A stretch of DNA of 12,835 bases, taken from NCBI GenBank assembly GCA_902767055.1, contig CACXFX010000014.1, positions 1 through 12,835 of the forward strand. The letters run 5' to 3'. This document shows, in pieces, positions 1 to 7,240 of the stretch; position 1 is the stretch's first letter, and each line of letters opens with the position of its first letter. This stretch comes from an uncultured Pseudomonadota bacterium. GTDB lineage: Bacteria > Pseudomonadota > Alphaproteobacteria > RF32 > CAG-239. A model generated the notes under the pieces. It worked only from the letters and a program-made list of their open reading frames with translations. It did not search any database and was not told the origin of the DNA. The translations under genes and the position numbers were made by a program.

Positions 1-1
1 G

Positions 2-832
2 GCTTGTTATGCCGCTGCTTCGGATTATGTTGCCTGTAATGATGCGGAAATTTCTGAGGGGACGTGTTTTAATTGCGGGACGACTTGTTCGGCAAGGTAC
101 AGTACACAAGAAAATGATGACGGAACGTTAAGAGGTATATTAACCGTTTCGGGTTATGGGGAGATGGATGCGACACCCTATTATTATGATGAAAATTTTG
201 AGACACATCGTACTTCTGCGCCTTGGAAAGATTTAGCCGGTGAAATTAAAGAGGTGATTATCGAAGAGGGAATTACTTCTGTCGGGCAAAGAAATTTTTA
301 TCGTGTAGGTGTTGAAACTGTTGTTTTACCGGAAAGCTTGTTAAAAATCGGTTTGGGCGCTTTTCAACAAACAAATTTGAATGCATTGGAGTTGCCGCCA
401 AATCTGAAAACAATTGAGCATGCGGCTTTTGCTACATCGTATTTTGAAGATTTGTTTGTTCCGGCAAATGTTATTTCAACCGACAGTCATTGTTTCGGAA
501 GTTCTACACTCAAAACACTTACCGTTGAAGGTGATACGAATCTTAAAAAAGAGATGTTCTATGATAGCTCCAGTATAATTTCACCTTATTTGACATCCGT
601 TTATTGTAACAGTTCAAATATAAGCTGTCAGGCGCTTTTGGATGATGCGGATATCGGCTCTAAAATCAAGTTTTATGAGCAAAAAGGAAAAGAGTATTTT
701 TATAATGGTAAATTTTATAAGAATCCGTCGGATATTGCATCCGGAAATTATGATAAAAAACGTATTTATACGATTGAAGAGGCAAATGCCGTGGCGGGGG
801 ATAGGAATACGGTCAGGATTAAGTATCGGTAA
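2..832 (+). CDS. Leucine-rich-repeat (BspA/LRR_5-like) surface protein, 5' truncated
   Basis: The reading frame is open from the left edge (base 2), so the ATG at 164 is probably an internal Met and only the last 276 codons are visible. The first ~45 residues contain clustered cysteines (a CFNCGTTC segment). Next come repeats of the LRR_5/BspA type: the opening PWKDLAGEIKEVIIEEG, then GITSVG, LPESLLKIGLGAF and LPPNLKTIEHAAF, each with the hydrophobic-x-hydrophobic...IG/IE..AF spacing of that family. The C-terminal ~45 residues depart from the repeat and end in RIYTIEEANAV...RIKYR, which looks like a separate tail module. LRR_5 proteins are generally exported adhesion or interaction proteins; the export signal would lie upstream of the window. 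Codon use is AT-rich like leuS. No hairpin terminator is visible before leuS. The family call is fairly sure; the ligand and role are unknown. Confidence 0.8.
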   Translation, partial: ACYAAASDYVACNDAEISEGTCFNCGTTCSARYSTQENDDGTLRGILTVSGYGEMDATPYYYDENFETHRTSAPWKDLAGEIKEVIIEEGITSVGQRNFYRVGVETVVLPESLLKIGLGAFQQTNLNALELPPNLKTIEHAAFATSYFEDLFVPANVISTDSHCFGSSTLKTLTVEGDTNLKKEMFYDSSSIISPYLTSVYCNSSNISCQALLDDADIGSKIKFYEQKGKEYFYNGKFYKNPSDIASGNYDKKRIYTIEEANAVAGDRNTVRIKYR

Positions 833-868
833 AATTTTTATTTGTATTGCATTTGTTGAAATTTTGGC

Positions 869-897
869 TTGTGTTTTGCTTTTGTTTGCTTTACATT
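869..897 (+). promoter_or_regulatory. Predicted sigma-70 promoter of leuS-lptE-holA
   Basis: A TTGTGT -35 box (869-874, preceded by GC to give GCTTG) and a TACATT -10 box (892-897) are separated by 17 bases, about 35 bases upstream of the leuS start. The CTTG form of the -35 box and the 17-base spacing match the other promoters predicted in this window. The short leader that would result carries the leuS ribosome-binding site. Called by eye in a T-rich region, so a chance match is possible. Confidence 0.45.
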
Positions 898-932
898 CTT
901 ATCAGTTTTAAAAGAAGATAAGGATTGTCAAA

Positions 933-3398
933 ATGAGCGGTAATGCGCGTTATAACGGAAAAGAAAATTTTGAAGAATGGCAAAAAACTTGGGCTTTGGA
1001 AGACAGGTATAATTTCAAAACCATTGAGCAAAAGTGGCAGAAGATATGGGCAGATGAGAAAGTTTATCATGTCGATATTGACCGCAATAAACAAAAGTTT
1101 TATGCTTTGGTTGAGTTTCCGTATCCGTCGGGACAGGGCCTGCACGTCGGTCATCCGCGCTCGTACACCGCGCTTGATGTGATATCCCGTTTTAAGCGTA
1201 TGCAAGGCTTTAACGTTTTGTATCCGATCGGGTTTGATGCGTTCGGGTTGCCGGCCGAAAATTATGCGATTAAGACAGGTATTCATCCCGCGATTTCAAC
1301 GGCTGAAAATATCAAAAACTTTACGCGTCAATTAAAATCTTTGGGTTTTTCGTTTGATTGGGACAGATGTATTGATACGTCATCACCCGAATATTATAAA
1401 TGGACGCAATGGATGTTTTTAAAGCTTTATGAAAAAGGCTTGGCTTATAAAGATAAAATTGCAATCAACTGGTGTCCGAGTTGTAAAGTCGGGCTTGCCA
1501 ACGAAGAGGTCGTTAACGGGCATTGCGAGCGTTGCGGCCACGAAGTTGTGCGCAAAAATAAAGAACAATGGATGATTGCCATCACAAAATATGCCGATCG
1601 TTTAATTGATGATTTGGCTGATTTGGATTTTATCGAAAGAGTTAAAACTCAGCAAATTAATTGGATCGGGCGTTCTGAAGGGGCTGAGCTTGATTTTGAT
1701 TTTGAGGGTGAAAAGCTGACGGTGTTCACCACACGTCCGGATACGGCATTCGGTGTAACGTATATGGTTTTGGCCCCCGAGCATGCGTTTGTGCAAAAAT
1801 ATATGGCTCGTTTTGAAAATCAGGATGAAGTGAAGGCTTATGTTGAGGCGGCCTCTAAAAAATCGGATTTGGAACGCACGGCCGGCGAAGAAAAAACAGG
1901 TGTCGAACTTAAGGGAGTTAAGGCCAAAAATCCTTATACGGGTGAATTTATTCCGGTCTTTATTTCAGATTATGTTTTAACCGGTTACGGCACCGGCGCG
2001 ATTATGGCCGTTCCGGCGCACGATGCCAGAGACTGGGCCTTTGCAAAAGTATTTAATCTGCCGATTGTTGAAGTTTTAGAGGGTGGTGATGTTCAAAAAG
2101 AGGCTTTTGAAGGTGACGGTTTACACGTCAATTCCGGCTTTTTAAACGGTCTTGGCAAAGAAGAGGCTATGAAAAAAGCTATTGATTATGCTATTCAAAA
2201 CGGATTCGGACGCGCCAAAGTCAACTTTAAGCTCAGAGATTGGGTCTTTTCGCGTCAACGTTATTGGGGCGAGCCGATACCGATGGTTTATTGCGAGCAT
2301 TGCGGTTGGCAACCCTTAAGCGAGAAAGATTTGCCGCTTAAATTGCCCGATGTCAAAGATTTTCTGCCAAACGATGAGGGCGAGTCGCCCCTGTCAAAAG
2401 CCGCCGATTGGGTCAATACAACGTGTCCGAAATGCGGGGCTAAAGCACGGCGTGAAACCGATGTGATGCCGAACTGGGCAGGTTCTTCATGGTATTTCCT
2501 GCGCTATACAGATCCGAAAAATGACAAAGAATTTGCTTCAAAAGAGGCTTTGGACTATTGGATGAACGTTGATTGGTACAACGGCGGTATGGAGCATACG
2601 ACGCTTCACCTGTTATATTCCAGATTCTGGCATAAGTTTTTGTATGATTGCGGTCTGGTGCCGACCAAAGAGCCTTATAACAAACGCACGTCGCACGGTA
2701 TGATTTTGGCCTCAAACGGCGAAAAAATGAGTAAATCGCGCGGTAACGTCATCAATCCGGATGATATTGTCGAAAATTATGGCGCCGATACTTTCCGCCT
2801 TTATGAAATGTTTATCGGTCCGTTTGATCAGGCGGCATTTTGGTCAGAAGAAAGTTTGATGGGTGTTTATCGATTTGCATCAAAAGTGTACGGTTTGTTT
2901 AAGAAAGTTTACAAAACCCAAGATGCGCCGATGACATCAGATGATTTGCGCGCTATGCATAAAGCTATTCTTGAGGTCACGGAGCGCATTGAACAAATGA
3001 AGTTTAATACGGCCGTCTCCTCACTGATGACGTATGTCAATTATCTGTCGAATATGCAAAAAATTCCGGCCGAAATGTATGAAGCGCTCTTAAAACTTTT
3101 AAGTCCGTTTACGCCGCATTTGGCTGAAGAAATGTGGGCGCGTTTAGGCCATAACGACAGCGTTGTGACGACCTTATGGCCCGTGGGTGATAAAAAATTG
3201 GCAGAGGATAATGTCGTGACAATTGCCGTGCAAATCAACGGTAAAATGCGCGGCACGATTGAGTGTAAAAAAGACGAAGATGACGAAGAAGTCAAAAAAG
3301 TTGCGCTCAGCCTTGAAAATGTTGCGCGGCAAACGGCTCAATCCGGGATTAAAAAAATCATTGTTGTTAAAAATAGGATTGTGAACATTGTGGCATAA
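933..3398 (+). CDS. leuS: Leucine--tRNA ligase
   Basis: Charges tRNA(Leu) with leucine using ATP in the cytoplasm. The 821-residue protein is within the usual LeuS range and shows the class I landmarks in order. HVGH is at residues 71-74. A Cys-x2-Cys...Cys-x2-Cys zinc-type module is at 181/184/198/201. The CP1 editing domain has TTRPDT at 266-271 and the GYGTGAIMAVPAHDARDW segment around 350-368. A second four-Cys module is at 454/457/498/501, followed by WAGSSWYFLRY. KMSKS is at 598-602, and the anticodon-binding and C-terminal domains follow. The ATG at 933 has AGGA eight bases upstream. It adds about 24 residues before the usual RYNFKTIEQKWQ start, so the extension is either real or a slightly early start. 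The 3' end overlaps lptE by 11 bases, indicating co-transcription with lptE and holA, the order common in Proteobacteria. Confidence 0.98.
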   Translation: MSGNARYNGKENFEEWQKTWALEDRYNFKTIEQKWQKIWADEKVYHVDIDRNKQKFYALVEFPYPSGQGLHVGHPRSYTALDVISRFKRMQGFNVLYPIGFDAFGLPAENYAIKTGIHPAISTAENIKNFTRQLKSLGFSFDWDRCIDTSSPEYYKWTQWMFLKLYEKGLAYKDKIAINWCPSCKVGLANEEVVNGHCERCGHEVVRKNKEQWMIAITKYADRLIDDLADLDFIERVKTQQINWIGRSEGAELDFDFEGEKLTVFTTRPDTAFGVTYMVLAPEHAFVQKYMARFENQDEVKAYVEAASKKSDLERTAGEEKTGVELKGVKAKNPYTGEFIPVFISDYVLTGYGTGAIMAVPAHDARDWAFAKVFNLPIVEVLEGGDVQKEAFEGDGLHVNSGFLNGLGKEEAMKKAIDYAIQNGFGRAKVNFKLRDWVFSRQRYWGEPIPMVYCEHCGWQPLSEKDLPLKLPDVKDFLPNDEGESPLSKAADWVNTTCPKCGAKARRETDVMPNWAGSSWYFLRYTDPKNDKEFASKEALDYWMNVDWYNGGMEHTTLHLLYSRFWHKFLYDCGLVPTKEPYNKRTSHGMILASNGEKMSKSRGNVINPDDIVENYGADTFRLYEMFIGPFDQAAFWSEESLMGVYRFASKVYGLFKKVYKTQDAPMTSDDLRAMHKAILEVTERIEQMKFNTAVSSLMTYVNYLSNMQKIPAEMYEALLKLLSPFTPHLAEEMWARLGHNDSVVTTLWPVGDKKLAEDNVVTIAVQINGKMRGTIECKKDEDDEEVKKVALSLENVARQTAQSGIKKIIVVKNRIVNIVA

Positions 3399-3945
3399 GT
3401 TAAAAATACTCGTATTTATATTGGGGCTTGCGTCTTGCGGGTTTAAACCGCTTTATGTCGAGCGTCATTCCGATGAAAAATGGTATTATAAGGGGCAGTT
3501 TGATACCTCAATCAGTCAGGAAATTGCTCAAATCAAAATTGAGCCGGCCGGTGAGCGTATCGGTCAGCTTGTGCGAGGAGAACTTTTGGATACTTTAACG
3601 CCGAAAGGTGCGCCGGACAAGCCGAAATATCGTTTGAAAATCGATAATGTCGAAAAATTCGCCACCAATCAGGCTATGCGCGATGATATTACCGCGACGC
3701 GTGAGCGCATCGAATATAAATTGAATTATTCGATGTATGATGTGTCAACCGGTCAGAAGCTTCTTGAAGGTGATACTTTAGCGCTTTTAGGTTATGACAT
3801 TATGGCTAATCCGTATTCGACGACTTTTTCCGGCAAAAAGGCCGAAAAAGATGCGGCCAAAATTATGGCCGATGACATATCTTTGAGAATCGGCGCTTAT
3901 TTTCATTTTCTGTTAACTCAGCACGACAAGGCAAATGAATTATAA
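3388..3945 (+). CDS. lptE: LPS-assembly lipoprotein LptE
   Basis: LptE is the outer-membrane lipoprotein that plugs and assembles the LptD barrel for lipopolysaccharide delivery to the cell surface. The 185-residue product starts with a short signal peptide (Lys4, Lys6, then a hydrophobic run) and a lipobox ending L14-A15-S16-C17. It continues directly into GFKPLY, the characteristic mature start of alphaproteobacterial LptE. The start is a TTG: the frame has a stop at 3382, the signal peptide begins immediately after 3388, and AGGA lies nine bases upstream. The gene overlaps the end of leuS and the start of holA by 11 bases each, consistent with translational coupling. The gene implies that the organism makes LPS or a related outer-leaflet glycolipid. 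Product identity rests on the motif plus gene order, because LptE sequences diverge strongly. Confidence 0.9.
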   Translation: MWHKLKILVFILGLASCGFKPLYVERHSDEKWYYKGQFDTSISQEIAQIKIEPAGERIGQLVRGELLDTLTPKGAPDKPKYRLKIDNVEKFATNQAMRDDITATRERIEYKLNYSMYDVSTGQKLLEGDTLALLGYDIMANPYSTTFSGKKAEKDAAKIMADDISLRIGAYFHFLLTQHDKANEL

Positions 3946-4966
3946 AAAAACAGATATCGATCGTTATTTTAAAACTCCTGATCCGAATTTGAGGTGTGTT
4001 CTGCTTTTCGGGTCTAATGAAGGAATGATTGCCGATCTGATCCGCCAGTTTGTTTTAAGTGTGACCCCCGATGCGGATGATGCTTTTTTGGTAAGCACTT
4101 TTGAAATGAGTGCTTTGGAAAAGGATATCGGTCTTTTGTTTGGTGAATACAATGCCGCCTCGCTGATGGGCGGACGCCGTGTTTTGGTCATTAAAGATGT
4201 CAATAATAATTTAACAAAGCCCCTAAAGGAGCTCTTTGATGGGACAACTTCAGATACGCTTCTTGTGATGAGCTCTTCAAGTCTTAATACAAAGTCATCG
4301 CTTGTCAGCTTTGTCAAAGATGCGCCGTTCGGGGCTTTGATTTCGTGTTATGACGATCGGCAGGAAGATATTTCAAGTTATGTCAAAAGTTTTTTGGCCT
4401 CTCAAAACATCACGATTGCAACAGATGCTTTTTCGCTTTTATGTCAAAGGTTGTCCGTTGACCGCAAGGCAAGTGCCGGCGAGCTTGAAAAACTGATAAC
4501 TTATATCGGATCAAAGAAAAACATCACATTAGACGATGTTCAAAAAGCGGTCAGTGATACTTCGGCAAGCACTTTTGAAGATGTCTGTTATTTTATAGCG
4601 TCCGGCAATGCCGAAGGAGCGCTTAAGTCGTATCGTTTTTTGTTAAATGAAGGGGAAGAGCCTGTTCAGGTTTTGCGTCAGGTAACCTACCACTTTATGC
4701 GTCTTTTGGAATGTTGCGGGGCAATTGAAAAAGGGGCAACATCAGACGGTGCCGTTGCAGCGTTGCGTCCGCCCTTGATGTGGTTTCGAAAGTCAGATTT
4801 TGTCATGCAACTTAAAATTTGGAAGAAAAAAGCAATTTTGGATGTCTTGGCGCTTTTATATAAAGCCGAGATTGACTGTAAAACGACGGGATATCCTGCC
4901 GAAGAAATCGCAAGTTATACCTTAATGCAAATTTCGAGTGCGGCTAAAAAATTAAAACTTGCATAA
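3935..4966 (+). CDS. holA: DNA polymerase III delta subunit
   Basis: HolA is the clamp-loader subunit that opens the beta sliding clamp for replication. The 343 residues match the family length. The N-terminal RCVLLFGSNEGMI (about residues 20-32) corresponds to the degenerate nucleotide-binding region of HolA. The middle shows family features such as a GGRRVLVIKD strand and a DVQKAVSDTSASTFEDV linker. The C-terminal third contains EPVQVLRQVTYHFMRLL, typical of the helical collar domain. The start overlaps lptE by 11 bases and has only an AAGG very close to the ATG, so coupling to lptE translation is likely. It follows leuS and lptE in the conserved proteobacterial order. It ends seven bases from the convergent adk stop codon, with no terminator visible between them. 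Confidence 0.95.
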   Translation: MNYKKTDIDRYFKTPDPNLRCVLLFGSNEGMIADLIRQFVLSVTPDADDAFLVSTFEMSALEKDIGLLFGEYNAASLMGGRRVLVIKDVNNNLTKPLKELFDGTTSDTLLVMSSSSLNTKSSLVSFVKDAPFGALISCYDDRQEDISSYVKSFLASQNITIATDAFSLLCQRLSVDRKASAGELEKLITYIGSKKNITLDDVQKAVSDTSASTFEDVCYFIASGNAEGALKSYRFLLNEGEEPVQVLRQVTYHFMRLLECCGAIEKGATSDGAVAALRPPLMWFRKSDFVMQLKIWKKKAILDVLALLYKAEIDCKTTGYPAEEIASYTLMQISSAAKKLKLA

Positions 4967-4973
4967 ATAGAAG

Positions 4974-5636
4974 TTATTCAAGCCCTAAAACTTTAGCAAT
5001 TTTTTTTGCTGTCGCTTCAATTGTGCCGGTGCCGTCAACGCAATAAAGCAAGCCGCGTTTTTCAAAATATGAAATTGTCGGATAGGTCAATTCACGGTAT
5101 TTGACCAAGCGGTTTTTAACCGTCTGTCTGTTGTCGTCGGCACGACGAACAAATTCCGTAGAGCCGCATTTGTCGCATACGCCGTATATTTTGGGTTTGC
5201 GATTTTTGTCGTGATAGCCTTCAGAGCATACCGCACAAGTATAACGGCCCAAAATGCGCTCCATGATAATTTCATCGGGTACCTGAATTTCGATGACGGC
5301 ATCAAGGGTTAAGTTTTTTTGTTTTAAAATATCTTCTAAAGCTTCGGCTTGAGGAAGCGTTCGCGGAAAGCCGTCTAAAATAAATCCGTTTTGGCAGTCT
5401 TGTTCATCAATGCGGGAAGATACCATTTGAATAATCATTTCGTCGGTTGCAAATTCACCCTTATCGAGTCTTTGTTTTAATTCATGTCCGAGAGGTGTAT
5501 CTTTTAGGGCATAAGCGCGCAACATTTCGCCCGTCGAAAGGTGGCAAATCGGCAGCTTTTCGCACAAAAGACGCGCCTGAGTGCCTTTACCGCACCCGGG
5601 CGCCCCCGTTAAAACGATTCTCAAATGTTTTTGCAT
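4974..5636 (-). CDS. adk: Adenylate kinase, zinc-binding LID type
   Basis: Interconverts ATP + AMP and 2 ADP in the cytoplasm. The 220-residue protein has the P-loop GAPGCGKGT (11-19), the AMP-binding STGEMLR (34-40), the signature GFILDGFPRT (84-93) and the RRADD/R motif (164-170). The LID domain carries Cys134-x2-Cys137 and Cys154-x2-Cys157, which in characterised long-form Adk proteins bind structural zinc in place of the hydrogen-bond network seen in the E. coli enzyme. It lies six bases after secY on the same strand, and there is no clear Shine-Dalgarno site at its ATG, so its translation probably depends on ribosomes finishing secY. secY-adk is the classic spc-operon pair, but rpsM and rpsK do not follow here: holA runs in from the other side. 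Confidence 0.97.
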   Translation of the reverse strand: MQKHLRIVLTGAPGCGKGTQARLLCEKLPICHLSTGEMLRAYALKDTPLGHELKQRLDKGEFATDEMIIQMVSSRIDEQDCQNGFILDGFPRTLPQAEALEDILKQKNLTLDAVIEIQVPDEIIMERILGRYTCAVCSEGYHDKNRKPKIYGVCDKCGSTEFVRRADDNRQTVKNRLVKYRELTYPTISYFEKRGLLYCVDGTGTIEATAKKIAKVLGLE

Positions 5637-5642
5637 TTTGGT

Positions 5643-6995
5643 TTAACGACGTCTTTTTTGATTGACAATGGCCGCTTTTTTAATCAAGCCTTCGTACTGA
5701 TAGGCAATTAAATGCGACTGAACCTGTGTCATAAAATCCATCGTCACTTGAACAACGATCAAAAGCGTTGTGCCGCCCAAGACAAACGGTACCGAAAGTT
5801 TGGCAATCAAAATTTCAGGTAAAATACACAAAGCCGTCAAATAAGTCGCACCCAAAACCGTCAAACGCGTAATCACGTAATCCAAATATTCGGCCGTGCT
5901 GTTGCCCGGACGGATACCGGCAATAAAGCCGCCATGTTTTTTCAAATTGTCGGCTGTTTCTTCAGGATTAAACACAACTGCCGTATAGAAAAACGAGAAG
6001 AACACAATCAGCAATGCGTACAAAATCAAATATAGCGGTTGGCCATGGCTGAGCCATTGATTTAATGTTTGTACCCAAGACGGACCGTTTTGTGCCGAAA
6101 AATTGGCAATTGTCATCGGCAATAACAATAACGAGCTCGCAAAAATCGGCGGAATAACACCTGTCGGGTTAATCTTTAAGGGTAAGTGCGAACTTTCAGC
6201 CGCTGTCATACGCATACCGACCTGACGCTTCGGATACTGAATGATGATCTTGCGTTGTGCACGTTCAACAAACACAATTACATAAACCAAGCCGAGCGCC
6301 ATCACGAGTAAGAGCATAATCACAGCCATCGACATTGAGCCGATTCGCCCAAGTTCAAACGTACGGGCAAGAGCCGCCGGAATGTTGGCGATAATGCCGA
6401 CCGTAATAATCAATGATGAGCCGTTGCCCACACCGCGCGATGTGATTTGGTCACCAAGCCAAACGACAAACATCGTACCGCCGACAAGAGAAACAACGGT
6501 TGTAAAGCGGAAGACAAAACTCGGGATAACAACGGCGGAAGCACCGCTTGCGCCTGAAATGCTCTCTAATCCGACCGCAATACCGTAGCCTTGAATCATC
6601 GTAATCAAGACAGTCAAAACTTTTGTATAATGCGTCACCTTGCGATGTCCGGCTTCACCCTCTTTTTTCAACGCCATTAATGAAGGAATGACGCTTTGGC
6701 CGAGCTGAATGATAATTGAAGCCGAGATGTAAGGAAAGATGTTTAAGGCAAAAATCGTCATACGTGACAATGCACCGCCGGAAAACATGTTAAACATGCC
6801 TAAAATGCCGCCCGAATGCTGTGAAAAAACTTCAGACAAAATGCTTGCATCAATGCCCGGCAACGGAATAAACGTGCCGAGTCGGAAGATAATCAGTGCG
6901 AGAATCGTAAACCACAAACGTTTTTTTAAATCTTCGGCTTTTGAAAAAACCGATACATCAAGATTTGCGGCCATTTTTTCTGCCATAGATACCAT
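5643..6995 (-). CDS. secY: Preprotein translocase subunit SecY
   Basis: SecY is the central channel of the SecYEG translocon in the inner membrane, used for exported and membrane proteins. The 450-residue product has the expected ten-helix hydrophobic profile. After a cytoplasmic N-terminus, TM1 spans about 28-48 (ending near GTFIPLPGID). The plug/TM2 signature GGALSRMTIFALNIFPYISA is at 73-92. GNGSSLIITVGIIANIP (about 190-206) matches the family's TM5 region, and the C-terminal tail is basic. The start at 6995 is supported by AAAAGGA eight bases upstream (7010-7004); an alternative Met is three codons in. It is the first gene of a two-gene unit with adk, driven by a promoter predicted at 7064-7092 rather than by upstream ribosomal protein genes. 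Confidence 0.98.
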   Translation of the reverse strand: MVSMAEKMAANLDVSVFSKAEDLKKRLWFTILALIIFRLGTFIPLPGIDASILSEVFSQHSGGILGMFNMFSGGALSRMTIFALNIFPYISASIIIQLGQSVIPSLMALKKEGEAGHRKVTHYTKVLTVLITMIQGYGIAVGLESISGASGASAVVIPSFVFRFTTVVSLVGGTMFVVWLGDQITSRGVGNGSSLIITVGIIANIPAALARTFELGRIGSMSMAVIMLLLVMALGLVYVIVFVERAQRKIIIQYPKRQVGMRMTAAESSHLPLKINPTGVIPPIFASSLLLLPMTIANFSAQNGPSWVQTLNQWLSHGQPLYLILYALLIVFFSFFYTAVVFNPEETADNLKKHGGFIAGIRPGNSTAEYLDYVITRLTVLGATYLTALCILPEILIAKLSVPFVLGGTTLLIVVQVTMDFMTQVQSHLIAYQYEGLIKKAAIVNQKRRR

Positions 6996-7032
6996 AATTT
7001 GTTTCCTTTTTAAAAATTTCGAACCAAAACAT

Positions 7033-7052
7033 CGGATTATAAATAAAATCCG
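7033..7052 (-). promoter_or_regulatory. Hairpin at the predicted 5' end of the secY transcript
   Basis: The arms CGGATT (7033-7038 on the plus strand) and AATCCG (7047-7052) are perfect inverted repeats around an 8-base AT loop. They sit just inside the predicted secY transcription start near 7057 and ahead of the ribosome-binding site at 7004-7010. A 5'-end hairpin could protect the mRNA or take part in control. No known riboswitch or ribosomal-protein leader was recognised. Confidence 0.35.
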
Positions 7053-7063
7053 TTTTGCCCAAT

Positions 7064-7092
7064 TTAATACAACCTGACCAAAAAATATGCAA
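7064..7092 (-). promoter_or_regulatory. Predicted sigma-70 promoter of secY-adk
   Basis: Read on the minus strand, a TTGCAT -35 box (7092-7087) and a TATTAA -10 box (7069-7064) are 17 bases apart. This puts transcription start near 7057, about 60 bases before the secY ATG. It explains how secY-adk is expressed without the rest of the spc operon. It is back-to-back with the promoter at 7164-7192. Confidence 0.55.
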
Positions 7093-7104
7093 CATTTTTT
7101 TTGT

Positions 7105-7117
7105 TATCCTCAGGATA
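7105..7117. promoter_or_regulatory. 13-bp perfect palindrome between divergent promoters
   Basis: TATCCT-C-AGGATA is a perfect inverted repeat with six-base arms and a one-base centre. It lies 12 bases upstream of the secY -35 box and about 46 bases upstream of the -35 box of the divergent gene. The position would suit a regulator binding site acting on one or both promoters. No regulator family was recognised and only one copy was seen. Confidence 0.3.
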
Positions 7118-7163
7118 TTTTAGGCCTCTTTTAATTTTTTTTCACTTTCAGATAAAAAAATAC

Positions 7164-7192
7164 TTGCATTTGAATTTGATTTGTGTCATATT
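7164..7192 (+). promoter_or_regulatory. Predicted promoter of the beta-barrel-like protein gene
   Basis: TTGCAT (7164-7169) and CATATT (7187-7192) are 17 bases apart. The 37-base block 7162-7198 aligns without gaps to the promoter block 8308-8344 of the downstream lipoprotein gene, with 25 of 37 positions identical by hand count. Both blocks start ACTTG and end GAC. An alternative -10 box, TATTAT at 7189-7194, gives a 19-base spacer. Confidence 0.5.
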
Positions 7193-7240
7193 ATGGACAA
7201 ATTAAAAATATATGTCAAAAAATTAAAATCTCTATAATTT

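Noticed and set aside
642..911. An 89-codon frame ending in a hydrophobic stretch before leuS
   Set aside because: Most of it overlaps the LRR gene in another frame. The hydrophobic end comes from T-rich intergenic DNA, and no start with a ribosome site exists inside the intergenic part.
2440..2715. Minus-strand frames inside leuS, including this one and 891-1286
   Set aside because: They lie opposite strongly conserved LeuS coding sequence and have no domain features, promoters or ribosome sites.
7193..7237. A 14-codon frame (MDKLKIYVKKLKSL) before the gene at 7241
   Set aside because: Its ATG lies at or before the predicted transcription start and has no ribosome site. It is probably chance in A-rich DNA.
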